Below, one piece after another: positions 52,198 to 60,085 of a stretch of DNA of 64,000 nt (positions are counted from its first letter, which is position 1; each line of letters begins with the position of its first letter). The stretch spans positions 1 through 64,000 of the forward strand of contig NZ_JAUSVS010000003.1 in the NCBI RefSeq assembly GCF_030814835.1, read 5' to 3'. This stretch comes from Caulobacter ginsengisoli (GTDB lineage Bacteria; Pseudomonadota; Alphaproteobacteria; Caulobacterales; Caulobacteraceae). The notes under the pieces are model-generated. The model was not told the DNA's origin, did no database searches, and worked only from the letters and a program-made list of their open reading frames with translations. A program made the position numbers and the translations under genes.

Positions 52198-52931
52198 GGC
52201 TTTCTCAGCACCAGCATGAAGCTCTCGGCCGCCTGCTCGCCGGCGACCAGCCGGAACAGGGCCTGGCCGCCGCGCCACAGCACATGCAGCGGCGGGAAGA
52301 TCTGGAAATAGCCGCTGTTCCAGAACACCCGTTCCTGCTCGATCTCCAGCCCATGCTCCCTGGCCAGCCGCTTGAACTGGGCGGGGGTGCAGTGGTTGTA
52401 GAAGGCCTTGAAGCCGCCCTTGCCGCCCTTGTCCGGCAGGGCGCCGAGCAGCTTTAGCTTGATCGCCTCGGGCAGGATCATGTTGAGGCGCGAGAAGGCG
52501 GCGTTGCGGCTGGGCTGGTAGATCACCGCCCGGCCGCCCGGTTTCAGCATCGAGGCGATGGCCCGCATCGAGGCGCGGTTGTCGGGCACATGCTCCAGGC
52601 AGCAATGCGAGACGACCAGGTCGGCCGAGCCGTCGCCCTCGAATTTGGTGAGATCGGCGACGATGGAGCGGTCATAGGCGCCGGGCGGGGCCGCCTTCAA
52701 CTCCTCCGGGTCGATGTCCAGGCCCACCACGGTCATGCCGATCTCGGCCTTGCGCTGCGGGCTGATCATCGGGGTGCGGCCGCTGCCGATGTCCCAGACG
52801 GTCAGGCCGGGTTTCAGGAACGAGGGCAGGGTGTGGTTGCGGTATTCCCGCGAGCCCTCGACCTGCCAGTCCGCGGGCAGCAATCGGTCGAAAGCCTGGG
52901 ACGACCGGCTGAGGGCGGCGGCGAGTGACAT
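52194..52931 (-). CDS. Class I SAM-dependent methyltransferase
   Basis: A 245-residue protein: VWDIGSGRTPMI is motif I of the SAM fold, VVGLDIDPEEL motif II and SADLVVSHCCLEHVPD motif IV-like, with FYNHCTPAQFKRLAREHGL typical of UbiE/Methyltransf_11-like members. Stop codons of this and the convergent acyltransferase overlap (TTAG at 52194-52197). Substrate unknown. Confidence 0.82.
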   Translation of the reverse strand: MSLAAALSRSSQAFDRLLPADWQVEGSREYRNHTLPSFLKPGLTVWDIGSGRTPMISPQRKAEIGMTVVGLDIDPEELKAAPPGAYDRSIVADLTKFEGDGSADLVVSHCCLEHVPDNRASMRAIASMLKPGGRAVIYQPSRNAAFSRLNMILPEAIKLKLLGALPDKGGKGGFKAFYNHCTPAQFKRLAREHGLEIEQERVFWNSGYFQIFPPLHVLWRGGQALFRLVAGEQAAESFMLVLRKP

Positions 52932-52974
52932 GGCGCGACCCTGCCGCAGCGCCGCGCCGGATGCAATGAAGGCC

Positions 52975-53427
52975 TTAGAGCTCGATTTCCAGTTCGCGCA
53001 GCTGGGCCATCAGCCGGCGCAGGTTGGCGTAGGTGTTCCAGGCGAACTGCATCCCCTCCGGGCTGGTCAGCACGGCCTGGGGGACGACCACGCCCTTGCG
53101 GCCGTCGCGGTTGCAGAGGTTCATGTCGACCAGCCGGTTGATGTAACGGCGGACCGTCTCGCGCGGGATGTTCAGCGACTCGGCGATGGCGCGGGCGGTG
53201 ACGGGCACGCGGACGCTGTCCGGCGGCGGCTCGGCGCCGGCATAGGTCTTCGACAGCCGGGGATCGTCGGCGATGGGGCGGACATTGGCCTGCAGCACGG
53301 CCAGGTAGACCACCCCCAGCATCGGGTCGTTGTCGAAGGTCCGCGAGGTCAGCTCGACCTGGCGCAGCATGTAGTCGCCCGCCGCGCGCAGCACGAGCCG
53401 CACCTTGTTGAGATCGAAGTCTTCCAC
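52975..53427 (-). CDS. Winged-helix HTH regulator
   Basis: A 150-residue protein; ARAIAESLNIPRETVRRYINRLVDMNLCNRDGRKGVVVP is a winged helix-turn-helix like those of IclR/MarR-type factors, preceded by about 60 residues of helical region. GTG at 53427 with GGGGAG ten bases upstream. Target unknown. Confidence 0.72.
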   Translation of the reverse strand: MEDFDLNKVRLVLRAAGDYMLRQVELTSRTFDNDPMLGVVYLAVLQANVRPIADDPRLSKTYAGAEPPPDSVRVPVTARAIAESLNIPRETVRRYINRLVDMNLCNRDGRKGVVVPQAVLTSPEGMQFAWNTYANLRRLMAQLRELEIEL

Positions 53428-53545
53428 CTGCGCGCCACTCCCCGAAAAGCAGCGGCAAATTCATCGTAAACCCAAAACGGGGCAAGGCGGCGTTATGTCG
53501 CCTGGGGAGTCAGAGAGGCCAGGAGAACTTCAAGCCACCTTCAAC

Positions 53546-53669
53546 CGTCATCGCCGGGCTTGTCCCGGCGACCCATAGACACCGGCAGTGACGGCTGGCG
53601 GCGGTCCGGTCCGAGAGCGCCTTGACGCGCCGAGTCTATGGATGGCCGGCACTTCGGCCGGCCATGACG
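53546..53669. repeat. Palindromic repeat element, family 3
   Basis: Outer arms CGTCAT / ATGACG, inner arms CCATAGAC (53573-53580) / GTCTATGG (53634-53641), plus two terminal hairpins (CGCCGGGCTTGTCCCGGCG and ATGGCCGGCACTTCGGCCGG...). It resembles the RPE-type dispersed palindromes common in alphaproteobacteria. It lies between the HTH regulator and MBL hydrolase genes, both on the minus strand. Confidence 0.8.
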
Positions 53670-53707
53670 AGATTGCGTTGAGGGGCTGTAGGGCTTGGGA
53701 GCCCGTT

Positions 53708-54787
53708 CTACAGACGGCTCTTGCGCCGGACGATATCCCTGCTCCCGGCCGGCAGGCTGATGATGTCGCCGTCCCGCGCGATCCACAGCGGCCCTTTGAA
53801 GATCCGGCGGCTGTCGCCCAGGAACGGGCCCTCCATGGCCTTGAGCGGCAGGGGCGGGATGATGTGAGTCAGCAACAGAGAGCGGGCGCCGGCCGTCTGG
53901 GCGATACGGGCGGCCTCCTCGGGCGGGGTGTGGTAGGACAGGATGTCGTTCATGATCTTGGCGACATTGTCCCGGTGGGCGTCCAACGCCGCCTGGCGCA
54001 GCATCAGCACCATCCTGGGCTCCAGGGCCTCGTGGATCAGCAGGTCGACGCCCCTGGACATCCGCCTAACCTCGGGACTGGGGGCGGTGTCGCCGCTGAC
54101 CACCAGGCTGCGGCCCTTGTAGTCGAAGCGGTAGCCCACGGCCGGATTGGCCGGCTCGTGCTCGACCCTGAAGGCGGTGATCTTCAGCCCGCCCTGGTCG
54201 TAGACCACGACCTCGCCGCCCGCCACGGGCGCGGCGAAGACCTTGGCGGCATAGCCGGCCCCGGCCGGCGGCGCGACGGCGACGCCGTGGTGCTTGGTGC
54301 GATAGCCGTTGTCGATGACATAGGCCTCGTTGAAGCCCGCCGCGATGCGCTGCACGCCCTCGACGCCATAGAGCGGGATGGGCTCGGGGCGCGAGCCGCC
54401 CACCCAGCGCTGCACGGAAAGGCCGCCCAGGCCGTCGATATGGTCGGAGTGGAAGTGGGTCAGCAGCACGCCGTCGACGTCGCCGGGCCGCAGCCCCATC
54501 CGGGCCAGGGTCTCGGTGGAATTCTCGCCGACATCGACCATGAACACCCGGCCGCCGGCCACCACCGCCAGGCAGGGGCCGTTGCGGTCGCCGTCGGTCA
54601 TCGGCGAGCCCGAGCCGCAGACCAGGGCGTTCAGGCCGTCCGGCAGTTCCTTTTTCAGGTCGGCGGCCATGTTGCGCTCGGCCATGGCCGCGACGATGCG
54701 CAGGGCGATCGGTCCCCGGAAGGCGAAGGCGACACCCAGCACGACAACGATCAGAGCGGCGAGGCCGATGAGCAGGCGTTTGATCAC
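53708..54787 (-). CDS. MBL-fold metallohydrolase, membrane-anchored
   Basis: A 359-residue protein with one N-terminal hydrophobic helix (3-24) and the metallo-beta-lactamase motif THFHSDHIDG (110-119); SGDTAPSPE and a late H (LLTHIIPP) complete the metal site. It likely hydrolyses a small ester, lactone or phosphodiester outside the cytoplasm. GTG at 54787 overlaps the stop of the upstream isomerase gene by 4 bases (GTGA). Substrate unknown. Confidence 0.85.
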   Translation of the reverse strand: MIKRLLIGLAALIVVVLGVAFAFRGPIALRIVAAMAERNMAADLKKELPDGLNALVCGSGSPMTDGDRNGPCLAVVAGGRVFMVDVGENSTETLARMGLRPGDVDGVLLTHFHSDHIDGLGGLSVQRWVGGSRPEPIPLYGVEGVQRIAAGFNEAYVIDNGYRTKHHGVAVAPPAGAGYAAKVFAAPVAGGEVVVYDQGGLKITAFRVEHEPANPAVGYRFDYKGRSLVVSGDTAPSPEVRRMSRGVDLLIHEALEPRMVLMLRQAALDAHRDNVAKIMNDILSYHTPPEEAARIAQTAGARSLLLTHIIPPLPLKAMEGPFLGDSRRIFKGPLWIARDGDIISLPAGSRDIVRRKSRL

Positions 54788-55449
54788 TTGGAACTCCGGG
54801 CCGTGAGGCCGCTCTGCTCGAGACGCCATTTGAACAGGTCGAAACGATCCTGCCCGAAGAAGGGCTCGCCGTTGAAAACGATGAGGGGCACGCCGTAGTG
54901 GCCGCCCTGGCGCTGGTCGACCTGGCTGGTCGCGATGATGGCGTCCAGCCGCTCGGCCTGCTGAGTCGCGGCCGGGTCGAGGGCCGCCAGATCCAGCCCG
55001 GCCCGGGCCGTGGCCTGCGCTATATGGTCGCCGGCCGTCCAGTCGTCGGTGGAGCCGCCCCAGATCAATCGGCTGATCTCATCCAGGAAGGCCAGGCCCT
55101 TGCCCTGCTCGGCCGCCAGCACGCCCAGCCGGGTCAGGCGGTGGATATAGGGCTGGTCTTCGGGCGCGGCGTAGCGGCCGGTTTCGGGGTTGCGGCTGAC
55201 CGGGTCGGGGCGGGGCCAGCGGAAGGGCAGGTCGAGATATTTGGCCACGCGGTGGCAATCCACCGCGAAATAGCTGAACCAGAGCGGGTCCTGATTGTCG
55301 AAAAACTCGGCGCTGCGCACCGCGATCGGCAGCACCGGCCGCACATTGCACGTGATGTCGTACTCGGCCTCCAGGGCCACGAGCCGCGGTGTCAGCAGAT
55401 AGGAATAGGGCGAACGAAAGGACCAGTAGAGGTCGTAGCTGAGCGTCAT
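54784..55449 (-). CDS. DsbA-family protein, 2-hydroxychromene-2-carboxylate isomerase-like
   Basis: A 221-residue thioredoxin-fold protein. YDLYWSFRSPYSYLLTPRLVALEAEY opens like HCCA isomerases (SxYSY motif in place of the CxxC of disulfide oxidases), and GVPLIVFNGEPFFGQDRFDLFKWRL closes as in that family. Family members isomerise aromatic-degradation intermediates with glutathione, but DsbA-related oxidoreductases also share this layout. Operon with the MBL hydrolase; divergent from a TetR gene. Confidence 0.8.
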   Translation of the reverse strand: MTLSYDLYWSFRSPYSYLLTPRLVALEAEYDITCNVRPVLPIAVRSAEFFDNQDPLWFSYFAVDCHRVAKYLDLPFRWPRPDPVSRNPETGRYAAPEDQPYIHRLTRLGVLAAEQGKGLAFLDEISRLIWGGSTDDWTAGDHIAQATARAGLDLAALDPAATQQAERLDAIIATSQVDQRQGGHYGVPLIVFNGEPFFGQDRFDLFKWRLEQSGLTARSSK

Positions 55450-55490
55450 CGAGCGTTCCGGCGAGGCCTTTAAGGTATTGGCAGTCAGAA

Positions 55491-55504
55491 TGTCATTATT
55501 GACA
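55491..55504. promoter_or_regulatory. Palindromic operator between isomerase and TetR genes
   Basis: Perfect inverted repeat TGTCA-TTAT-TGACA, 30 bases before the TetR start, in the 84-base divergent region. A likely autoregulatory TetR site also controlling the isomerase/hydrolase operon. Confidence 0.6.
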
Positions 55505-55533
55505 GGGGGCGGTCAATTCCCAAGGATACCCCC

Positions 55534-56139
55534 ATGTCGACCGAATTCGCCTCCGTTCTGCCCGAGCCCGCCCAGACCGATGGCCGGCGGCGGCGCGCCG
55601 ACGTCAACCGGCAGCGGATCGTGGACGCGATGATGGCCCTGGTGCGCGAGGGCGAGACCTGGCCCTCGGCCGAGGCCGTGGCGTCGCGGGCCGGGGTCGG
55701 CCTGCGCACGGTGTTCCGGCTGTTCAGCGACATGGACGGCCTCTATCGCGAAATGCACGCGGTGATGATCGAGCGGCTGACGCCGATCTTCCACGAGCCG
55801 CTGGGCGAGGGGGACTGGCGGTTCCGGCTGGGCGCGCTGATCGGCCGTCGCGCGCGGCTGTTCGAGGAGATGCTGCCGATCAAGTCGGCCGCCGACGCCC
55901 ACCGCTACCAGTCGCCCTATCTGCAGGTCGAGCATGCGCAGCTGGTCACGGTGCTGCGGCAGATCCTGGTGTTCGTCGTGCCCGAGACGGTGCGGGCCGA
56001 CACCATGCTGGTCGACGCCCTGGACCTGGCCCTGAGCTTCGAATCCTGGCGGCGGCTGCGCTACGACCAGAACCTGGACCCGGCCGGGGCCGAGGCGGTC
56101 ATGCGCCGGCTGGCCGATGCCCTGGTGGCCGGCTACTGA
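55534..56139 (+). CDS. TetR-family transcriptional regulator
   Basis: A 201-residue regulator; NRQRIVDAMMALVREGETWPSAEAVASRAGVGLRTVFRLFSDMDGLYREMH is the N-terminal HTH domain. It sits between the divergent MBL/isomerase operon and the flavin monooxygenase, with one palindrome upstream (55491-55504) and another downstream (56154-56174), and probably controls both. Ligand unknown, perhaps an aromatic or ketone compound. Confidence 0.85.
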   Translation: MSTEFASVLPEPAQTDGRRRRADVNRQRIVDAMMALVREGETWPSAEAVASRAGVGLRTVFRLFSDMDGLYREMHAVMIERLTPIFHEPLGEGDWRFRLGALIGRRARLFEEMLPIKSAADAHRYQSPYLQVEHAQLVTVLRQILVFVVPETVRADTMLVDALDLALSFESWRRLRYDQNLDPAGAEAVMRRLADALVAGY

Positions 56140-56153
56140 TCGGCTTTCCAGCC

Positions 56154-56174
56154 TAACTGATCGTCGTTCAGTTA
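56154..56174. promoter_or_regulatory. Palindromic operator upstream of the monooxygenase
   Basis: Perfect 7-base inverted repeat TAACTGA-TCGTCGT-TCAGTTA, 71 bases before the monooxygenase ATG. Size and place suit a TetR dimer. Confidence 0.6.
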
Positions 56175-56244
56175 AATGATCTGAATCAAAGCGCCCGCCG
56201 CGTCCGCCTCCCAACCTGCCGCAAAACAACATGGGGCAGGCGAG

Positions 56245-57747
56245 ATGGCGCAGGTCGAGACATTGGAGCGTTCACCCAAGGCGGCGGCCTTGGAGCATTT
56301 CGACGTGCTGATCGTCGGGGCCGGAATTTCCGGCGTCGGCAGCGCCTATCACCTGCAGCAGCAATGCCCGGACCGCAGCTTCATCATTCTCGAAGCCCTC
56401 GAGAGCTTCGGCGGCACTTGGCTGACCCACAAGTATCCGGGCATACGGTCCGACAGCGACCTCTACACCTTCGGCTACCGCTTCAAGCCCTGGGTCGGCC
56501 CGCCCATCGCCACGGCCGAAGAGATTCTCTCCTACATGAACGAGGTGATCGAGGAGAACGATCTGGCCAGGCATATCCGCTACGGCCACCGCATCGTTTC
56601 GGCGACCTGGTCGAGCGCCGACAACCTCTGGACCATCAAGGCCGAGCGCCTCTCCGACAACCAGGTCCGGACGTTCACGGCCAACTTCCTGTGGATGTGC
56701 CAGGGCTACTATCGCCAGTCCCAGGGCTACACGCCCGACTGGCCCGGCATGGACCGCTACCAGGGCCGGATCGTCCACCCGCAGACCTGGCCGGAGGACC
56801 TGGACTACAAGGGCAAGTCGGTGATCATCATTGGCTCGGGGGCCACGGCGGCCACCCTGCTGCCCGCCATCGCCGACGACTGCAAGCACGTCACCCTGCT
56901 GCAGCGTTCGCCGACCTATTTCATCCCCGGCCGCAACGCCAACGAGCTGGCCGATCTGCTGCGCGAGCTCCAGGTCGACGAGGCCTGGATCCACGAGATC
57001 GTCCGCCGCAAGATCCTGTTCGACCAGGACCTCTTCACCCAGCGCTCGATCAAGGAGCCGGAGGTGGTCAAGGAGGAGCTGCTGGCCGGCGTCCGCGCCT
57101 TCCTGCCCGAGGAGGCGGTGCAGGCCCACTTCGTGCCGCGCTACCGCCCCTGGCGCCAGCGGATCGCCTTCGTACCCGACGGCGACCTGTTCCAGAGCGT
57201 CGTCAAGGGCAAGGCCTCGGTGGTCACCGACGAGATCGACGGCTTCACCGAGAAGGGCCTCAGGCTGAAATCCGGCCAGGAGCTGGAGGCCGACATCATC
57301 GTCACCGCCACCGGCTTCAACCTGAATGTCCTGGGCGACATCGAGTTCACCATCGACGGCAAGCCGCTGACCTTCGCCGACACGGTGACCTATCGCGGCA
57401 TGATGTTCACCGGCATCCCCAACATGGTCTGGGTGTTCGGCTATTTCCGCGCCAGCTGGACGCTGCGGGCAGACATCATCGGCGACTTCGTCTGCCGGCT
57501 GCTCAATCACATGAAGGCCAGGGGCAAGAAGAAGGTCGTGGTCGAGATTCCACCCGAAGATCGCGGCATGGCGCTGCAATCCTGGATCGATCCGGAGAAC
57601 TTCAATCCGGGCTACCTGATGCGCGGCATGCCATTGCTGCCCAAGCGCGGCGCCCGGCACGAATGGCAGCACACCCAGGACTACTGGAAGGAAAAGGACG
57701 AGTTGCCGCTGATCGATCTGGACGGCGCGGAATTCGTCTACGGCTGA
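56245..57747 (+). CDS. Flavin-containing monooxygenase (Baeyer-Villiger type)
   Basis: A 500-residue flavoprotein. GAGISGVGSAYHL is the FAD-binding GxGxxG; YQGRIVHPQTWP (172-183) is the Baeyer-Villiger fingerprint; IIIGSGATAATLLPAI is the NADPH-binding GxGxxA, and FGGTWLTHKYPGIRSDSDLYTFGY is typical of the group. Inserts an oxygen into ketones or related substrates. Regulated probably by the upstream TetR protein through 56154-56174. Confidence 0.92.
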   Translation: MAQVETLERSPKAAALEHFDVLIVGAGISGVGSAYHLQQQCPDRSFIILEALESFGGTWLTHKYPGIRSDSDLYTFGYRFKPWVGPPIATAEEILSYMNEVIEENDLARHIRYGHRIVSATWSSADNLWTIKAERLSDNQVRTFTANFLWMCQGYYRQSQGYTPDWPGMDRYQGRIVHPQTWPEDLDYKGKSVIIIGSGATAATLLPAIADDCKHVTLLQRSPTYFIPGRNANELADLLRELQVDEAWIHEIVRRKILFDQDLFTQRSIKEPEVVKEELLAGVRAFLPEEAVQAHFVPRYRPWRQRIAFVPDGDLFQSVVKGKASVVTDEIDGFTEKGLRLKSGQELEADIIVTATGFNLNVLGDIEFTIDGKPLTFADTVTYRGMMFTGIPNMVWVFGYFRASWTLRADIIGDFVCRLLNHMKARGKKKVVVEIPPEDRGMALQSWIDPENFNPGYLMRGMPLLPKRGARHEWQHTQDYWKEKDELPLIDLDGAEFVYG

Positions 57748-57754
57748 GGGCGCT

Positions 57755-58546
57755 TCAGAGCCGGACCCGCACGCCCAGCAGTTCGGGGAAGAACTTCTGC
57801 TCGATGACCTTGGCCAGGTAGGGAACGCCGGGGGTGCCGCCGGTGCCCGACTTGAAGCCGATCACCCGCTCGACCGTCTTGAGATGGCCGAACCGCCAGA
57901 GTTGGAAATGGTATTCCAGGTCGACCAGCTTCTCGCCCAGTTCATACAGGTCCCAGTAGCGGTCCGGCTCGCGGTAGATCGCCGCCCAGGCCGCCTCGAC
58001 CGTCTCCGAATAGGCGTAGGGCTGGGTGAAGTCCCGCTCCAGCCGATCGGCCGGAATCGCCAGGCCGCGGCGCGCCAGCAGCCGCAGGGTTTCGTCATAG
58101 AGGCTGGGAGCGGCGAGGTCGCGGCGCAGGACCGCCTGGATGGCGTCGTCGCCCTCGTGCACCTCGATCATGCCGGCGTTCTTGTTGCCCAGCAGGAACT
58201 CGATCTGCCGGTACTGGTCCGACTGGAAGCCCGAGCTGCCGCCCAGCGAGCCGCGCATCGTCGAATAGTCGGCCGGGGTCATGGTCGCCAGCACTTCCCA
58301 GGACTGGATCAGCTGGGTCTGGATGCGGCTGACCCGGGACAGCATCTTCAGGGCCGGGGAGACAACGTCGCTGGCGACATGGTCGCGCGCGGCCCGCAGC
58401 TCGTGCAGGCAGAGCTTCATCCAGATCTCGGAAGCCTGGTGGATGGAGATGAACAGCAGTTCGTCATGGGCCTGCGACAGCGGGGTCTGGCAGGCGAGCA
58501 GGTCGTCGAGGCGCAGATAGCTGCGATAGGTGATCGGGCCGGCCAT
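57755..58546 (-). CDS. kynA: Tryptophan 2,3-dioxygenase
   Basis: A 263-residue heme enzyme that opens the indole ring of tryptophan to N-formylkynurenine. HDELLFISIHQASEIWMKL, WEVLATMTPADYSTMRGSLGGSSGFQSDQYRQIEFLLGNKN and GTGGTPGVPYL are the family blocks, with the heme-ligand His in WRFGHLKTVERVIG. Convergent with the monooxygenase. Formamidase and kynureninase genes are not adjacent. A 58-residue ORF lies just upstream. Confidence 0.95.
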   Translation of the reverse strand: MAGPITYRSYLRLDDLLACQTPLSQAHDELLFISIHQASEIWMKLCLHELRAARDHVASDVVSPALKMLSRVSRIQTQLIQSWEVLATMTPADYSTMRGSLGGSSGFQSDQYRQIEFLLGNKNAGMIEVHEGDDAIQAVLRRDLAAPSLYDETLRLLARRGLAIPADRLERDFTQPYAYSETVEAAWAAIYREPDRYWDLYELGEKLVDLEYHFQLWRFGHLKTVERVIGFKSGTGGTPGVPYLAKVIEQKFFPELLGVRVRL

Positions 58547-58550
58547 GGGG

Positions 58551-58727
58551 TTAGCGCGACATCCAGGGCTTGGACTTGGAGGAGGAGGCGTGGGCCGCCG
58601 CCTGCTCGCGCTGGAAGCGCCCGCCGCGCGGCGGCTTGGGCTTCTTATCCAGGGCGGCCTGTTTCAGGCGCAGCGCCCGCTGGATGGGGGTCTCCCCGGG
58701 GGGAGCGTTGTCGATGGGATCGGCCAT
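58551..58727 (-). CDS. Small basic protein upstream of kynA
   Basis: 58 residues, starting MADPIDNAPPG at ATG 58727 and ending KPWMSR. Basic in its second half (LDKKPKPPRGGRFQREQ). Its stop lies 4 bases before the kynA start, so the two would be co-transcribed. Family not recognised. Confidence 0.55.
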   Translation of the reverse strand: MADPIDNAPPGETPIQRALRLKQAALDKKPKPPRGGRFQREQAAAHASSSKSKPWMSR

Positions 58728-58898
58728 GCCCGCTTGTAGCGCCGCCCGCGCGGGATGTCGCCAGTCCGGGATGTCGCCAGTCGCGGCAACGCGAGTTTGG
58801 GCCCCGATCGAGCGCCGGACCATCCCCAGTCCATGTGATTGTCGCGCAGCCCGCCCGCGGCGACCTTCGAGCTGTTGAAGTCTCACTGGGAGGTCGGG

Positions 58899-59357
58899 AT
58901 GCGTGGATTGACGAAGATGGGCCTGGCGGCGGCGGCGCTGGGGCTTGGGACGCTGGGGGCCGGCGCGGCGGGCGCGCAGGATTTCGGGAGCAACGGCCTT
59001 CGCCAGGCCGGCGCCGAGGGCCAGAGCGTGGCGCTGCGCTGGAGCCTGCCGCTGGGCGTTCCGAAGGCGCAGGCCGCGCCCAAGGTAGCGCTGCGGTTCT
59101 CGCAGACCGGCGATGAGGGCCAGGTGCGCAGCCTGGACCTGGCCAGCCTGTCGTTCGGCCAGGGGGGCGCCCCGCGGATCTCGACGCCGTTCGCTTTGAA
59201 CGCCGCCGACGATGGCGATGGCGGCTGGTTCGAGCCGACCAGCCACAAGGTGCTGTTCGCGGTCGGCGCGGGGCTGGTGATCTGGGGTGTCGTGGAGGCG
59301 ACGCAGGACGACGACAACCCGCCGCCCTCGCCGCCGCCGCCCCCGCCGCCGACCTAG
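58899..59357 (+). CDS. Exported hypothetical protein with proline-rich C-terminus
   Basis: A 152-residue protein, signal peptide cleaved near AGAAGAQ. The mature part has beta-like strands (VALRWSLPLG, PKVALRFSQT, LASLSFGQGGAPRI) and one hydrophobic stretch before a polyproline tail (NPPPSPPPPPPPT). GGGAGGTCGGG precedes the ATG. Possibly an outer-membrane-associated protein. Family not recognised. Confidence 0.65.
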   Translation: MRGLTKMGLAAAALGLGTLGAGAAGAQDFGSNGLRQAGAEGQSVALRWSLPLGVPKAQAAPKVALRFSQTGDEGQVRSLDLASLSFGQGGAPRISTPFALNAADDGDGGWFEPTSHKVLFAVGAGLVIWGVVEATQDDDNPPPSPPPPPPPT

Positions 59358-59422
59358 GCGGCCAAGGGTGGCGCTGACCGCGCCGGCGGCTATGCTGTCG
59401 GCGCGGGACGGAGGGCAATGGA

Positions 59423-60085
59423 GTGGCGACGGCTGAGAAACGGGCGCGCGTGGCGATCATCGAGGACGACCCCGTCCTGCGCGATGAACTGGCCTACGCG
59501 GTCGGCCAGGCGCCGGACCTCGAGGTCATCGGCGTCGCCGACTGCCTGACGGCCGGCCGCGAGCTGCTGGCGCGAGGCGTCGACGTGCTGCTGATCGACC
59601 TGGCCCTGCCCGACGGCAACGGGGTGGAGCTGATCCGTGAGATCGACGGCCGCACCGATGGGATCAAGGTCATCGTCATCAGCGTGTTCGGCGACGCCCA
59701 GAGCGTCGTGCGTTCCATCGAGGCCGGGGCCGCCGGCTATCTGCTGAAAGGCGCCAAGCCCGCAGAGGCGGCCGAGGCCATCCGCACCGTCCTGGACGGC
59801 GGCGCGCCGATCAGCCCCTCTGTGGCCAACCACATCCTGGCCCGGATGCGCCGGCCCCCCGACGCCCCGATGACCGGCGGCCCGGCCCTGTCGCGACGCG
59901 AGATCGCGGTGCTGACCGACCTGGCCAAGGGCTTCCGCTACAAGGAAGTGGCCCGGCTGCAGGGCATCTCGCCCAACACGGTCGGCGACCATGTGAAGTC
60001 GATCTATCGCAAGCTGGCGGTGAACTCGCGCGGCGAGGCGGTGTTCGAGGCCGTCCAGGCCGGCCTGATCCGGTTCAAGGACTGA
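59423..60085 (+). CDS. NarL/FixJ-family response regulator
   Basis: A 220-residue response regulator: receiver with phospho-acceptor D59 (LLIDLALPDGNG) and conserved K (AGYLLKGA); LuxR-type HTH near the C-terminus (SRREIAVLTDLAKGFRYKEVARLQGISPNTVGDHVKSIYRKLAV). GTG at 59423 with GGAGGG upstream. Stop overlaps the kinase start by 1 base, so the pair is an operon. Confidence 0.9.
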   Translation: MATAEKRARVAIIEDDPVLRDELAYAVGQAPDLEVIGVADCLTAGRELLARGVDVLLIDLALPDGNGVELIREIDGRTDGIKVIVISVFGDAQSVVRSIEAGAAGYLLKGAKPAEAAEAIRTVLDGGAPISPSVANHILARMRRPPDAPMTGGPALSRREIAVLTDLAKGFRYKEVARLQGISPNTVGDHVKSIYRKLAVNSRGEAVFEAVQAGLIRFKD

